This document shows, one piece after another, positions 23,956 to 35,841 of a stretch of 64,000 bases of DNA (within the stretch, counting starts at the first letter, position 1; each line of letters begins with the position of its first letter). The DNA is from Symbiotaphrina buchneri. Lineage: Eukaryota > Ascomycota > Symbiotaphrinales > Symbiotaphrinaceae. The notes under the pieces are model-generated. The model searched no databases, had not been told where the DNA came from, and saw nothing but the letters and a program-made list of their open reading frames with translations. The stretch spans positions 992,001 through 1,056,000 of the forward strand of contig BCIG01000002.1 in NCBI GenBank assembly GCA_001599915.1, given 5' to 3'. The position numbers and the translations under genes were made by a program.

Positions 23956-24241
23956 ACAGAACATGCATGCCATTCACTCATATAAGGTACAAGTATGCCC
24001 AACATTAGAGATCAATCAACCTCGCATCTAAGTTGGGGTTGCCAAACGAACTCAACCCACACAGGCCTTTGAGGGTCCCATGAATATATACCACAACAAC
24101 AGCATATCTACCATCTACGACCACAGGCAATGGAATACGACGCATCCCGTCCGCTCTGCTGAATCTAAGCCATTGACCGACTCGTCAGTACTAAGGTCGG
24201 GGACGACTTGGGAATCCGGGTTGTTGTAGATTTTTGTCTTT
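23956..24241 (+). repeat. 286 bp block, right copy beside the gap
   Basis: This is the second copy of the block at 23415-23700. After it the two sequences part: the right side continues with ordinary sequence leading to the GST gene, while the left continues into poly-T and low-complexity sequence. Confidence 0.9.
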
Positions 24242-24551
24242 GTTTCCTTTTTGCTTTTTGATTTCGGCTTCTTGTTTTTCCTTAGGACGCTGCATGGGTC
24301 TGGAGTTCTCTTTCCTTTCTTTGAAGGTTGGTTGTAAGAATTGAGCGTGGTGATTGAAGGAAGAGCAAGAAGTGCTTTCTGTTTTGCCAGTTGAGCTTAC
24401 TTTGGACGAGATGTCCCCACTTTAGATGGCTATCTATTGCATCATCTTCTTTACAGCAGAGGTTCCGCTTCAGGCTCATAAGCGTCCCATCTTCCCCAGT
24501 CTACGCCGCTGCGTCACCAAGGCGCGCCTTGCCGCCAAGTTACTGGCAGAC

Positions 24552-25527
24552 TTACTGCTGATACTTCTCACCAATGCCCCTCTGCACGGCCGGGCGCTGC
24601 GCAATACGATCGATCCACTTAAGCAGGTGCGGGAAGGGCGCGACCTCCTCCTTTGTGAAGCCGCTGCGCTCCCAACCCTTGACCCAGGGCCAGGTGCCGA
24701 TATCCGCGACGCTGTACTTTCCCTTGCCCTTGCCGGCAAGGTAGTCGCGTGGCTCGCCCGTGTATTTCCCGCTCAGGTGGATCTCCAGCACGCCGTACAC
24801 GCGGAGCGTCTCGTTGCGGAAGCGCGTGATGGCGTCTGTGGGGGTGAGGAAGAGGTCAGTTATCCAATTATGGTGGGAAGGGGAGAAGAGTGGGGTGGGG
24901 GATTGGGGGACGTACAGGGGATCTTTTCGGGAGCCGCTCGCGTGAAGTGGTTGACCTGTCCTTGATAGGGCGCCCCGGAGCCGTGCCAGAAGAACAGCCA
25001 CTGCAGGGCCTGGTTGCGTTCCAGCTCGTCCTTGAAGCCAAAGGCGTCGTCCTTGTCGTAGAACTTGGCGAGGTACAGCAGCTCGGCTGAGGTCTCCATT
25101 GCTGGGAATGGAGGGCTCCTGGTGTTGTCGACGATGACGGGGATACGGCCTGCATTGAATCCCACAGTTAGGCGAGATGTTCTTTCGATTTGTTGGAGAG
25201 GGAGAGGGGGGTTAGGTAGGATGGAAAGGTCGCTATCGTACCATTGGGGTTCAAGCGCAGGAACCAATCCTTCTTCTGCTCACTGGTGCTGATATTGATG
25301 AGCGTCGTCGTCCACTCGGTGCCGTACAGCTCCTTCAGCTCCTCGAGCATGATCTGGACTTTCTGGCCATTGGGCGTGTTCTGCGTGATGAGATGCAGAC
25401 CCTACACTTCTAATCAGTCCCACTCGGACTTACTTTCCACCAACCCAGCAGGCTGGGGCAAACGGGCTCATACCTTGGCGTTCTTGACGTCCGCAGGCGT
25501 CTCGTCGGTATACAGCTGGTGCGCCAT
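24552..25527 (-). CDS. Glutathione S-transferase, URE2-like
   Basis: Four exons on the minus strand (25527-25474, 25401-25242, 25149-24916, 24835-24552) encode about 243 residues. The thioredoxin-fold half contains LHLITQNTPNGQKVQIMLEEL and the glutathione-binding cis-proline segment RIPVIVDN, followed by the METSAELLYLAKFYD block. The helical C-terminal half has WLFFWHGSGAPYQGQ, typical of the URE2p/YfcG-like GST class, and YSVADIGTWPWVKGWE with the conserved Asp of the N-capping box. The enzyme should be a cytosolic glutathione transferase or disulfide-bond reductase in detoxification. It lacks the Asn/Gln-rich prion domain of yeast Ure2. Confidence 0.9.
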
Positions 25528-27399
25528 GGTGCTTATACGATTGGAAGAGTGATGATGAGTGATCAGGAACTTTGAATTGTGTGTAGGAAGCAAATGGGAG
25601 GATGGTAATATAAAGCGAGCAATCGAATGGGCGGATCGCGTCATCATCGGTTGGTTTGTAAGCGAGTGTGCGGGGCAGATGCGGGCGGATGAACGGCACG
25701 CGATCCGCAAGAAGGAGCGGATATAGACATTGCTCCCATCAAGACGACACATCCTGTCGCTCCCTGGTATCTAAGGTGCCCAGTGCTGCTGGAGCAGCGT
25801 TCATTGATGGAGAAAGAAGGTCTTCCAGGCGGACTAAAGCCGGTTATCTCCGCTGTAATTCGGCATTATTAAGCAGCCTCTTTTGCTCGTTCATTGACCA
25901 TTGCTGAGCTCCCACGGCTAGCCGTCGTCTGTGATATGCTGATGTTTGCCATGATTCACTATCAGAATGTGTCATAGATTGTTTGCTTTTAGGCTGTGAC
26001 TCACAATTCTTCCCTCTTTAGTATGACTCCGCTCGGGGGAAAATTTGGTATTTAAGCTTCCAACCATCCAACAATCCCAAACTCCTGCCGGCGCTTTTCT
26101 TATAGGGGATGTTTATACTGAGGTTTATCATATTTGATTATAATCGTGATTCTTCTTTGATATACTGCATCACAGACGAGACAATGTTCTCTACATAGCA
26201 ATCAGTCTACGCGGACACAGCCACCGCCCCCACAGCGTCTTCGTTGGTCCCCATTGAAGTGAAAAGAAGCGGCTGCTCCGTATTTAATTGCTCGACAACG
26301 AGGAAATGTGCATGAGCGGAAGCTAACGGTTGCTGTTGCAAACTATTCCTCAGCACACGCTACTGAAGGACACGTGCAAACTAGAAGCATGGCTTACCGT
26401 ACAGAACATCCAAAGTTCCAAACGAGTCATAGGAGGTGAGCCCCTTATTTCCCTTTCCCTCCTTGGCTCAGATCACTGATGACGACAGTCTAGCAGCTGA
26501 TTTGGCTACATTCTCACTCCAGAATTTCGACATTGGGTGTCATGGCTGCTGATTATCCAGGAGGCTGTACTCTTTATCTTTCTCAAGATGGAACAGAAGG
26601 AAAGATGCCTTGCAGACATCTTTGATGACGAAGATGAATGTGAGCTATCAGCTGAGATTGTAGAATATCTGGATGACGTCGGTTATATGAAGGACGAAGC
26701 TGAAGATCAGAGCATCGCGGCTGAGGCAGCCAGCTTGGACGCGGAGGCTATCCAACGTACAATACCCCCTATTATATTGATATATAAAGCTAAGATCGAT
26801 CCCGTAGTCTTCGAACAGCGGCTTCCACAATTTGACAGCGCAATTACGCTATGCCCTATCCTGACAGTTGGCCAATGGAAGGCATCGTCTCTCCTGGAGA
26901 AGATGGGCAGGAGAAGCCAAGTACATTGAGTTGATGGACGAGTTGATAATCAATCCAGACCTGGAACAGATGCAGCGCATACGTATCCCTCGCTGGTGTC
27001 TGGCCCCAACAGACTTTAGCTGACGTGCACCTCAAACATTTTGAACATTGTTCGAGATTTTCGACCACAAGAAAGACTGACTAGCGGACTGTTTTATTGA
27101 TGCGGCGAACCCACGTGTCTCCAGGGACAAAATATGAACATCTACCGCAAGAATACCACGGCGCACTTGAAGACCTTGACCCCTACATTCTCGACTTTAG
27201 CCCAGACTCGCCACACGCCGCAGCAGATGTGTGTCAGAGTTCGCCTTCGGCGTTGATGGTCGGTATCCTGCGCCACCCTCTGGATACAATAATTATAACG
27301 ACAAACAACACCAAGCGTAGGGGTACTCGCCTTTACATCCAGACGCCTGCGCAATTGGAGATGGTCAAGTACCGTATGCATGCGGAAAACGGCTCGCAC
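25528..27399. other. Intergenic region, possibly including worn element sequence
   Basis: The first part is the upstream region of the GST gene. A 130-residue open frame at 26537-26929 is acidic (DDEDECELSAEIVEYLDD) but matches no family I know, and a 106-residue frame at 27097-27417 also has none. They may belong to the broken retroelement that becomes recognisable further right, but I cannot show it. Confidence 0.4.
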
Positions 27400-27745
27400 A
27401 AATCCCGGACGATATGACCATGGCTCATGTTGCGTGGGAAACCGAAGGTGATTGTCTCCGACCGGAATTTGCAAATGGGTCAACGACTTCTGGAAAGACC
27501 TCCGACGACTCCCAGGGTTTGAGCAAGGGTTATCTACCGCCTATCATCAGTAAACCGACCTTCAAACAGAGCGAGTCAACGTCCCTATTGAGGGCTACCT
27601 GCGGGATTACGTCAATTACAGTCAAGACGTTCGGGACGAATGGTTAGACCTAGCAGAATTCGCCTACAATAACTCGCAGCGTGCAGCAACCGGAATGACG
27701 CCTTTTACAGGGATCAAGGCTACCACCCGAACCTACCTCTTACGG
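27400..27745 (+). mobile_element. Ty3/Gypsy LTR-retrotransposon integrase remnant (broken)
   Basis: Words typical of the integrase core and its C-terminal side in fungal Ty3/Gypsy elements are visible, including LAEFAYNNS and ATGMTPF. The piece is a short fossil: several breaks, no complete pol gene and no recognised LTR on either side. Its boundaries are not defined and it may reach left towards 26.5 kb. It looks old. Confidence 0.75.
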
Positions 27746-28051
27746 ATGCAGAACGCGGCGATTGGATCACAGGCATAACAGCGGTGAGCTCGCCCGACTG
27801 GCGCAGGAGACATTGACGGTTGCACTACCTGGTTCGGCGGTTGGCCTAAGACCCAGCAAAGAGTGGCCCATCATGCCCATCAAAAAAGAATTGGTCTGGA
27901 TAAGTGATGTTGATTTTAAGTTGGAACAGGCGGTTTATATTCTACTTGCCTGCCTAAAGGAGTGCCTCCATCTATTACTATTATTCCACCATTATAATTA
28001 GCAAGCCACATGCAGAAATCGCAGCGTACACCCATCATCTACCCACCTCTT
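27746..28051. other. Intergenic, 3' side of catalase
   Basis: This is a short spacer between the retroelement remnant and the catalase stop codon. I see nothing else in it. Confidence 0.45.
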
Positions 28052-30542
28052 CTACACCTGATCAATAGCAAACCGATCCGTGTACTTGTACTTCATCAGC
28101 CCTCCCTCAAACGCACCGACAAACCCATTGATATCCGTCCCGTTCGCCCCCCACGGGAACACTCCATCCGTAACCGGCACTCCGGCCGCCTGAAACGCGC
28201 TCGTTGCGCTCCCTAGTGCTCCCACAGGCTTCCCCCAGCGGTAGGCACTCGTCAGGATCTGCTGCGGCCTGCCTGCGGGATAGAGCGTGCTGGTCGTGTT
28301 GATGAACATCCCGTCGCCGATGAGCGCCTCTGTCCCGGCCGTCAGCACAATGCCATCGTAAAGCGAGGCGTCGGCGGCCGAGTAAGTCTGCCCGATGCTG
28401 TTTCCGAGGCTCTCGGCGATGATGGTCGGGTTGACGCCGATGCCTTGCAGGGCGGTGGCGAGACTGGCGGCTTGGGAGAGGGACATGTTGGAGGTTGTGG
28501 TGGCGAGGATTCCGACGTTGAGAGATGCGGCGGACGGCAGCGAGTAGTTGAAGATGGACAGGAAGGCGCTGGAGTTGTTGTGGTAGAAGGTCGGGTTCGG
28601 CGCCGGCACGGGCATGTTGAAGGCGGTTGCGACCCGGTCCGCGAGGTCGTGCGAGATCATGTTCAGTTGATCTAGTACGTTCTGGCGGATGACGGGCGAA
28701 GTGACGTGCGAGACCTCGAACCGGATGGCGTTGATGAGGAATTGTTGCTCCACTGGGTGTGTCAGCGGTGTTGACCGTGGCAGGAAGCTTGTACGTACCA
28801 GGGATGAGAGAGTTATAAAACAGACGTGGCTGGGAGTAGAAATCGGCAGTGAGAGTCGGGGAGACAAGGCGGTTGAGGAAGCCTGACACAGACCGATTGG
28901 GGGCTGTGAAGAAGCCGTCACCGACAGACTGGTTCGCTGGCATGGGACAGTTATTGTTTATTGTATTTGGGTAGTATGGAGCTGTAGGAAGTTAGTATGT
29001 GGTCAACCACAAGGGGCAGTGCAAAGTTACTGACCGTTGTTCGTGGGAATAAACTGCTGAGAATACCCGTCCCGGTTGTTGTTGTGAACTGGTACTCTGG
29101 GCCTGTTGATAGGGAGCTGCTCAAAGTTGGGACCATTATTCCTGTTCAGTTGAGTATCAAGGTAGGAGAAGATCCGTCCTTGCAATAGGGGATCTTCGCT
29201 GAAATCAATCCCGCGAACGATATGGCCAGGCTGAAACATGATCTGCTCAGTCTCGGCGAAGTAGTTCGTCGGATTCAGATTGATCGTCATCTTTCCAAGT
29301 GGTGTGACTGGTACAACTTCCTGGGTCACGATCTTCGTCGGATCCAGCAAATCGATGCCAAAGGACAGCGCTTGATCTTCCTCGAAAATCTGCACACCGA
29401 GTTCCCACGACGGGAACTGACCTGCTTCAATGGCGTCGAACAGATCTTGCCTCATCCAATCTGGATTCTTTCCAGCTAGCACTTGTGCCTCTTCCCATAC
29501 CAAGCTGGCTTTTCCTTGTAGTGATCTCCAAAACCATCTCACGAACTTGGATGTACCGTCGTCCTTCACCATGCGGTAGGTGTGGATCCCATGACCGTCC
29601 ATGAATCGGAATGAGCGAGGGATGCCATACCCGGCCATGGCCCAGAACACAGTGTGTAGTGAGCTGGGAGTCTGGCTGAAGAAATCCCATGCCGTGTCAT
29701 GCGCAGTCTGAGCTTGCGGGATTTCATTGTTGGGTTGTGGTTTGACAGCGTGGATGAGGTCCGGGAAGAGGATTGCGTCTTGGATAAAGAACACAGGGAT
29801 GTTGTTGCCGACAATATCTAGTAGCACAGTTGTCAGCAGGGCTTCCTATACAACCCTGCTTCGAGGCTCACCGAAGTTTCCTTGGTCTGTATAAAACCGG
29901 TTGGCAAAGCCATGTACATCCCGAGCTGTATCTGCACTACCTCTGCTACCTGCCACGGTCGAGAAGCGGGTAAAGGTGGGCGTCTCCTTCCCGGCAGCAG
30001 CTAGGAAAGAGGCAGCAGTCAGATTGGACCAGTCGGCATAACTTGTGAAAACGCCATGAGCACCTATCGATGGTGATCAGCATTCTAGACATTGATCCTC
30101 AAGCTCGGAGTCATTACCTGCACCTCGCGCATGGACGGCACGTTCGGGTACCTACGTGTTGCCTGATGTTACTACATGAAACGTGGTTATGGCTTCGTAT
30201 ACTTACCCGTTCGTGGTCAAAGTGGGTTATCTTCTGCCTGAATATAAAGTCTTCCAGCAAGGTCGGCCCCCGAGGCCCGGCCTTCAAGCTTGTTTGATCA
30301 TCAATCGGTCCACCCACATCGCTAGTTGAAAAGACATCTGTATCGTTGATCTCAAATTGCGCGAGGAAGGATTCAGTGGATGATTGTCCGGAGGCCACGG
30401 CCACGGCGCTTGGGGCGGTAGCTTGCCGTTTCAGATTCTGGTGGTAAACAGTCCCCTCGTCGTCCGAACCGCCGTAGCCTAGAGGGCAACCACCTCCTAG
30501 AACAACACCTAGGAGGGGCACAATGGCTATTAAGTACCGCAT
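28052..30542 (-). CDS. Secreted large-subunit catalase
   Basis: Six minus-strand exons (30542-30207, 30151-30118, 30063-29872, 29817-29035, 28981-28799, 28752-28052) give about 742 residues. A hydrophobic N-terminus ([17 protein letters not shown]) is a likely signal peptide. The catalytic His lies in the motif [15 protein letters not shown], which is split over two introns. [18 protein letters not shown] and [15 protein letters not shown] follow, and the C-terminal flavodoxin-like domain of large-subunit catalases fills the last 150 or so residues ([15 protein letters not shown]). The enzyme breaks down hydrogen peroxide with heme and belongs with the extracellular CatB/Cat-type enzymes of moulds. 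The sequence looks intact throughout. Confidence 0.93.
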
Positions 30543-31855
30543 TTTGCCGGTTCAGAAGGAACAGAGAAAGACAAGGAATGAAGACGGACTAGGAAGCTTT
30601 GAAGCGCGTCCTTCGCAGGGCGATCCCCTAGGCTTTATATAGCAGCATTTGCTCGAGAGCAGAGGACTCCGCTCCGAAGACCTGCGTAATGTAACATAAG
30701 CCCGCAGCAATGCTACCATGTCTTAAATGTCCGGAAGCCAGTGCAAGAACGGACCCAGGCACCTGTGGATGAACCAATCACGAAGAAGGTATATAAGCAA
30801 GGCGCGGTGTTGCACTTCCATTTTAGGCAAGTGAGGAGCCTTTGTAGCACGATGCGATGACATCGCCGAGCATTGAGTGGAAAGATCACCTTTCAACAGA
30901 TCTGGCCGCCTAAGAAACCGATGCTACCGTTCGGCTTCGGCCTTTGAAATGCTAGGCTCGCGGGTGTGGAGGCATGGCCTTGTTGTTGCAGTCGATGTCA
31001 GCAAGTGGGGCGTGCCATGACCCTGCATATATTTGTACGTTATGCGATTATATCGCAGGGACCTCGGTATGGAGATCGGCAGATACGATATGAGATTCCA
31101 CACTCTTTAGTTGAGAGTCGAGTGTGGTTGTGGGACAACGAAGGTAGGTCTGCTCTGCTCGCCGTTTGTGTGTGCAGGCCAGTCAACAGGTTTGTTCTCC
31201 CACCGGCTCTTGTGAAAGTGAAAGGGCCCTTAGCCATACTGAGACTTAGTATATGACTCTCCAGTTAGATTCTGTCGTGATATCTCGTTCCCGGAAGCTG
31301 GTGGCCTTATTCTTCCACGTGAGATGACGAATCACTGGAAGTGCATCGTACATCAGTCATGAGACCCATCAGCATACGCAGTACTGTCATCTTAGCTTCC
31401 CCGCTCCCGTAAATTGCAAGCGGACCTCTTATGTTGTCGATCGAGGAGCAAGTGGATCTGACCCGCGCAGGTGGAGTGTTGCTAGCAGGAATGGTCTCGG
31501 AAGGCGTTGGAAAAGTGCCCCACAACTATCCGTCAGCAAGGCCGTTCCAGACTCGGTTGTCCCGTAAGCATATCAGGGATCTCGACAGAACATGCAACCA
31601 GGGTCAGGCTTCCAGTTCTTCGACCTTCATCGATACCTAGGTGTAAAATGATCGGAACTGACTAAAATAGATTAGATTTCAGCAAAGTGAACGATTTCGA
31701 TGTATGTGGACTGAGAAGATCACTTAGATCAGATAACATCGCCTCGCCAAAGCATACCTGCTTCAGTAAATCCAGTAGCTCACTAGTGTCTCTCTTCTCA
31801 CATCATCAATCTCGAAACTCCTCGTGACGGAGGTATCCCATAAACCCCCTACAAC
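30543..31855. other. Intergenic, between divergent catalase and DUF952 genes
   Basis: These 1.3 kb are shared upstream sequence of two divergent genes. Apart from the TATA-like box and a CCAAT motif near 30774, nothing is recognised. Confidence 0.5.
30634..30641 (-). promoter_or_regulatory. Candidate TATA box of the catalase gene
   Basis: On the minus strand the sequence reads TATATAAA about 92 bases upstream of the catalase start codon. This spacing is normal for a fungal TATA element. Confidence 0.45.
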
Positions 31856-32263
31856 ATGCCATCAACGCAGCCAACCTTCGTCTACAAGCTCGTCGAGTCT
31901 TCTTCGCCTCCGCCTGCTCCACTCCCGCCAGCGTTGCCAGTCAGCGACCTCGACTCGCGCTCTGGCTTCATCCACCTTTCCACCGCCGCCCAGGTGCCGG
32001 GAACGTTACACCATTTCTTCGGCAAAGACCACACGGTGTACGTCCTGCGCATACCATTTGGGCCGATTTCAAAGGATGTCAAGTGGGAGAGTCCGGATCG
32101 GGCGGTTTGCGGAGATAGGCCGGGTGAAGGGCTCTTCCCGCACTTGTATAATGGGCCCAAGTTAGGGAAAGATGAGGTGGAAAGCGTCAATGTTCTTGAA
32201 AGGAAAGACTGCCAGGATTGGTTCGAGGTCTGTGGTAGGGTAAAAGATTGGTTGATTGATTAG
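31856..32263 (+). CDS. DUF952 family protein
   Basis: A single exon gives 135 residues. The DUF952 pattern is clear: TFVYKLV at the N-terminus, then SGFIHLSTAAQVPGTLHHFF, then VYVLRIPFG and FPHLYN. Members are small soluble proteins found in bacteria and fungi, with no established biochemical role; some relate to glutathione-S-transferase-like or ADP-ribosyl-type folds only by weak similarity. The frame opens at the first ATG in a good context and ends cleanly. No targeting signal is seen. Confidence 0.85.
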   Translation: MPSTQPTFVYKLVESSSPPPAPLPPALPVSDLDSRSGFIHLSTAAQVPGTLHHFFGKDHTVYVLRIPFGPISKDVKWESPDRAVCGDRPGEGLFPHLYNGPKLGKDEVESVNVLERKDCQDWFEVCGRVKDWLID

Positions 32264-33133
32264 ACGTTTGTTCGAACTGGTCAAACAATGACAGGAGCTG
32301 AATAGTTCCTAATGAGGTTTTATCTGCCAGATGCACGTCACTCGTCCTAGTGCCGTCCTTCTAGGCGTATAACAGAGAGATTTCGGCTCTTGAACCATTA
32401 TTGCCTAGCGACAGTCTGAAGAAACCAACCCGTCTCTGCTCATCAGTGTAGATCCTGAGGCTGATCCTCCAGGATAGACAAATTGTTCTATCCCAAACAT
32501 GAACTTTCACGTATCCTGTTGCTTTGACATGTGAATATTAAACACTTTGCCTCTAGGCGACATGGCCATGTTGAAACTGACGGGGATCTGGTAACAGGAT
32601 ATAGCTATGCCGTAGGAGCGGATACAGATGGGATGCTTTTGCGAATGCCCGTCACTCTACGCACTTCAACAGCCTCGGACATAAGGGGTCCTGATATTGC
32701 GGGAAGCCGAGGATTTCAGCTTCGGCGCCGAGGGAGCTTCGGAAATGGTAGATTGCTGCGTCACCTGATCTAAAGTCAAGTCAGGCTGAGTAGTATTACC
32801 GTTGCCGCTGCAAGGACCTCATTCGGCAATGCACATCACGGCTCGCTGGCGCCTTAGGGAGATCCTCCTGGGGATGATGTCATATATCACACAATCATGA
32901 GTACGCATTCACGTGTCTTTAGGAAAACAGGCCAAGTGCAGTGTATCAAGCAGAACAGCAACAACTTCGCTCTCGTTTTCAACGTCTGGCCTCGTATCAA
33001 ATCTAAAGAGTATATCACACAGAGTTAAAAGAGCGTATGGACAATAGTCTAGCAATCACACTGCCACCCTCCTGCCAAACGCTGCCAAGGAAAGTCCTTC
33101 AAAAGTGCATGTAGGACAGAATTGTCTGCCCGT
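32264..33133. other. Intergenic, between convergent genes
   Basis: These 870 bases separate the DUF952 gene and the amino-acid permease 3' ends. No gene or repeat is recognised. Confidence 0.5.
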
Positions 33134-34922
33134 TTAGAATACCAAGTAGGACAGAGCCCGTTTATACATCGGCTGGGAATAGTACTTGTCCAAAAATTCA
33201 ATATCCTCCTCGTTCAATGGCCTTCTGCCAGTGTGGATATCCGCCTCCGACGGCTTGACGAACTTGGTCCGGAAGATGATCTTGTAGCCGAGGTACAGGA
33301 CGATGAAGAGCGGGACGCAGAGGTACGTCTCAAAGAAGTTCTCGACATCAGTGCCCGAGTGGATGGGGAACAAGCTGACGTAGAAGGTGCTTCCGAGGAC
33401 GAAGATGCTCGAGACGAAGAGGATGATGCTTCCCCACGGCCAGAACTTGTTCTTGTACGCGTACTTGAGCAGCAGTGGGTTGTCGCCCTGGGCCTTGAAG
33501 GCGCGGTGCATCTGCCAGTTGGTGACGCAGATGGTCATGTAGGCCAGGAAGTAGACGGTGGCCGAGATGGAGCTGAACCACGTGAAGATGATGCCACCCG
33601 TGTTGGAGCAGTTGATGTACGTGAAGACGCACGACAGCGCGCACGCAATGTACAGCGACATGTATGGCCGCCCCTTCTTGTCGACGCGCCCGAAAATGGC
33701 CGGGAACATGCGCATCCGTGCCATAGCGGTGGAGATGCGCGAGGAGATGTAGAGCGATTCGGCGCCGATGGCGCAGAGACCGACCAGCACAATCACGTTC
33801 AAAAGGTCAGGGAGGCCCTTGATGCCGGCGTGCGTCATGGCGATGACGAAGGGCGACGCCGCGACGCTGGAGGTGCCAAGGAGCAGAGGGTCCGTGTATG
33901 GCACAAGCGTGGTGATGAAGATGACGGAGGACACGTAGAAGAGGAAGATGCGGACTGCAAGGTTGTTGCAGGCACGGGGCATGTTCCACCGTGGCATCTT
34001 CGCCTCGCCGTTGGTGATACCCATCAGCTCCTGACCACCGGTACTCCAGGCGGCGAGAAGGAAGGTTTGAGCGACACCCTATGACGGGTTAGACCGTAAT
34101 GATTGGATGAGATGAGAAGTGAGCGTACCTTGAACCCGTTTGGAAAAGCAGGAAGATCCGTGTAATTCTGCGCATGGTGAGTGGTCCCAGTCGGGCCGGC
34201 ACCAGCAAGCATGGCGATACAGGCAAAGATGATAATGAACATCATGATGATCTTGGCGCATGCCACATAGAATTCAAACTCGCCGAACCATATATTTGGC
34301 ATGATATGGATGGCGAACACCACGGCGAGATAGATGGTCATTGCAGCTGCGGTCGGTATCTTCGTCGTCCAGTAAGAAAGGATGACGTTGAAGACCGCGC
34401 CTTCTGCAGCGACGACAGTAATCCATGCAAACCATTCACAGAAGCCTGTTTCTGTTAGCTGATGATCAACACCTCCTAATAAAGAGGAACATACCAATGG
34501 CGAAACCAAGAGCGGGGTCAACGAAACGAGCGGCGTGATCGATAAAGGCACCGGAAGTCGGGAAGATACAGCAAGCCTCTGACATGACTTGCATGACGAG
34601 CCAAGACATGGAACAGATGAGGATCCATCCGATGTACATGCCAGTCCAGTTACCATAACGAAGAGCCTGAGCAGGTTAGTTCGCTATACTGCCGTCGAGG
34701 ATATGAGCTGGTACCAACCTTTCCAGTAGAGATGAAGATACCACTGCCAATACAACCACCCAGACAGATCATCTGGATGTGACGGGCCTTGAAATTACGG
34801 TGTAGTTCACCCTTGTGAGCTCCCGCATTTTCGCCGGCATAGTCCAACACCTGGCCAATCTCGACCGGGGGGACACCAGCAATGCTGGCGTCGATAGTCT
34901 CGAGCTTCTTATTGTCCGTCAT
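33134..34922 (-). CDS. Amino-acid permease (APC superfamily, YAT type)
   Basis: Four minus-strand exons (34922-34719, 34666-34495, 34445-34129, 34078-33134) give about 545 residues. The cytosolic N-terminus leads into HRNFKARHIQMICLGGCIGSG, containing the GSGIF-type substrate loop of TM1. Then follow GNWTGMYIGW, FCEWFAWI and STGGQELMGITNGEAKMPRW, a hallmark of the fungal amino-acid permease family (yeast Gap1/Dip5/Can1 type). The C-terminal hydrophilic end carries LNEEDIEFLDKYYSQP. Twelve membrane segments are expected, with proton-coupled amino-acid uptake at the plasma membrane. Next to it lie a D-amino-acid oxidase and an aminotransferase, which hints at a shared catabolic role. Specificity cannot be read off. 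Confidence 0.9.
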
Positions 34923-35841
34923 GGTGAGACAATCTCGCGTGCTCGACGAAGAGATATGTTGTTGTTAGAAGAAAATAAGGGCGGGTCTGGAAAAGACCTG
35001 ACTCCAAGGACAAGTCGAGTACAAAGACAAGGTTCAGATCCGGACAGGGGACCGGGTCAATTTATGCTCTCATTTGGTGGTTGGCACCGTCAGGAGATGA
35101 TGAGATACGAGTCCCAGCAATGTCACCCCCGGTCCTTGCCACGGCCCGGGTCCTATCGCTTATCTCTGTCCAGTTTGGACGAGACAGCGCGTTCCTTATT
35201 CCTTATCAGTGGCTTTGGGTTCATTGGCGCAGTAGCGGCGCCTTGACTGTCGGATTCCCGCCATCTGGTTGGGTCAAAGGGGAAGTGTGGGTGGAGGTCG
35301 GGGTCCCCTACCCCCCTAGCTTAACCTTCCTGATATCTTGGGCCCGCTCAAGGCCGCTCTGGCCCCGCCTGTCTTATCCTCTTTCGGCCGATGGCGTCCT
35401 GATATCTCGGACCTCCCCAACCATTCGGCCACGTCCACAAATCAAACGCGTCGCATTGCACTTTATCCTCTTCAACGTCTCAGCTATCAACACCAGGACA
35501 AGGATCACACCCGATTGTAACGCTCCCAGGTCGCCGAAGCCTATCGGACACCTCCAGTATCGCTGCCGCATATACCTCTGGAATAACGAGTTGGTAAGAA
35601 TGTATTGAAATCCCACTCTTGATGCTCCGTTCTGATATCGACTGCTCTGAGCATAGCAGGTGTGTCCTCAGCTTTGTTGGACTGCGGACAACGCAGGTAT
35701 GTCTTCGAATCCCGCGGACAAGTGGCTGGTACCGTCGGCCCCGTCGGTCGGTCCTTTGATGATAAGAGAAAAGGTAATAGGCTGACGAGAGAAACCCTGC
35801 CGGCGATCTCGAACTTCGAGAACCCATACCTGACGGATAAG
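34923..35841. other. Divergent promoter region of permease and D-amino-acid oxidase
   Basis: The permease and the oxidase are transcribed away from each other from this 919-base region, so they could share control. No clear binding site was assigned. Confidence 0.5.

Larger units (their letters stand above)
22823..24551. other. Intergenic region with assembly gap
   Basis: No gene is visible. The stretch contains the upstream region of the DUF1275 gene, two copies of a 286 bp block, a poly-T run and 100 unknown bases. The 3' side of the minus-strand GST gene begins at 24552. Confidence 0.6.

Noticed and set aside
33122-34084. A 320-codon + strand open frame opposite the amino-acid permease
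   Set aside because: It is the antisense shadow of a conserved transporter exon and is composed of low-complexity Glu/Asp/Arg sequence.
35690-35740. A TTCGAATCC-like box suggesting a tRNA T-arm
   Set aside because: No matching acceptor stem, D-arm or anticodon arm could be drawn around it.
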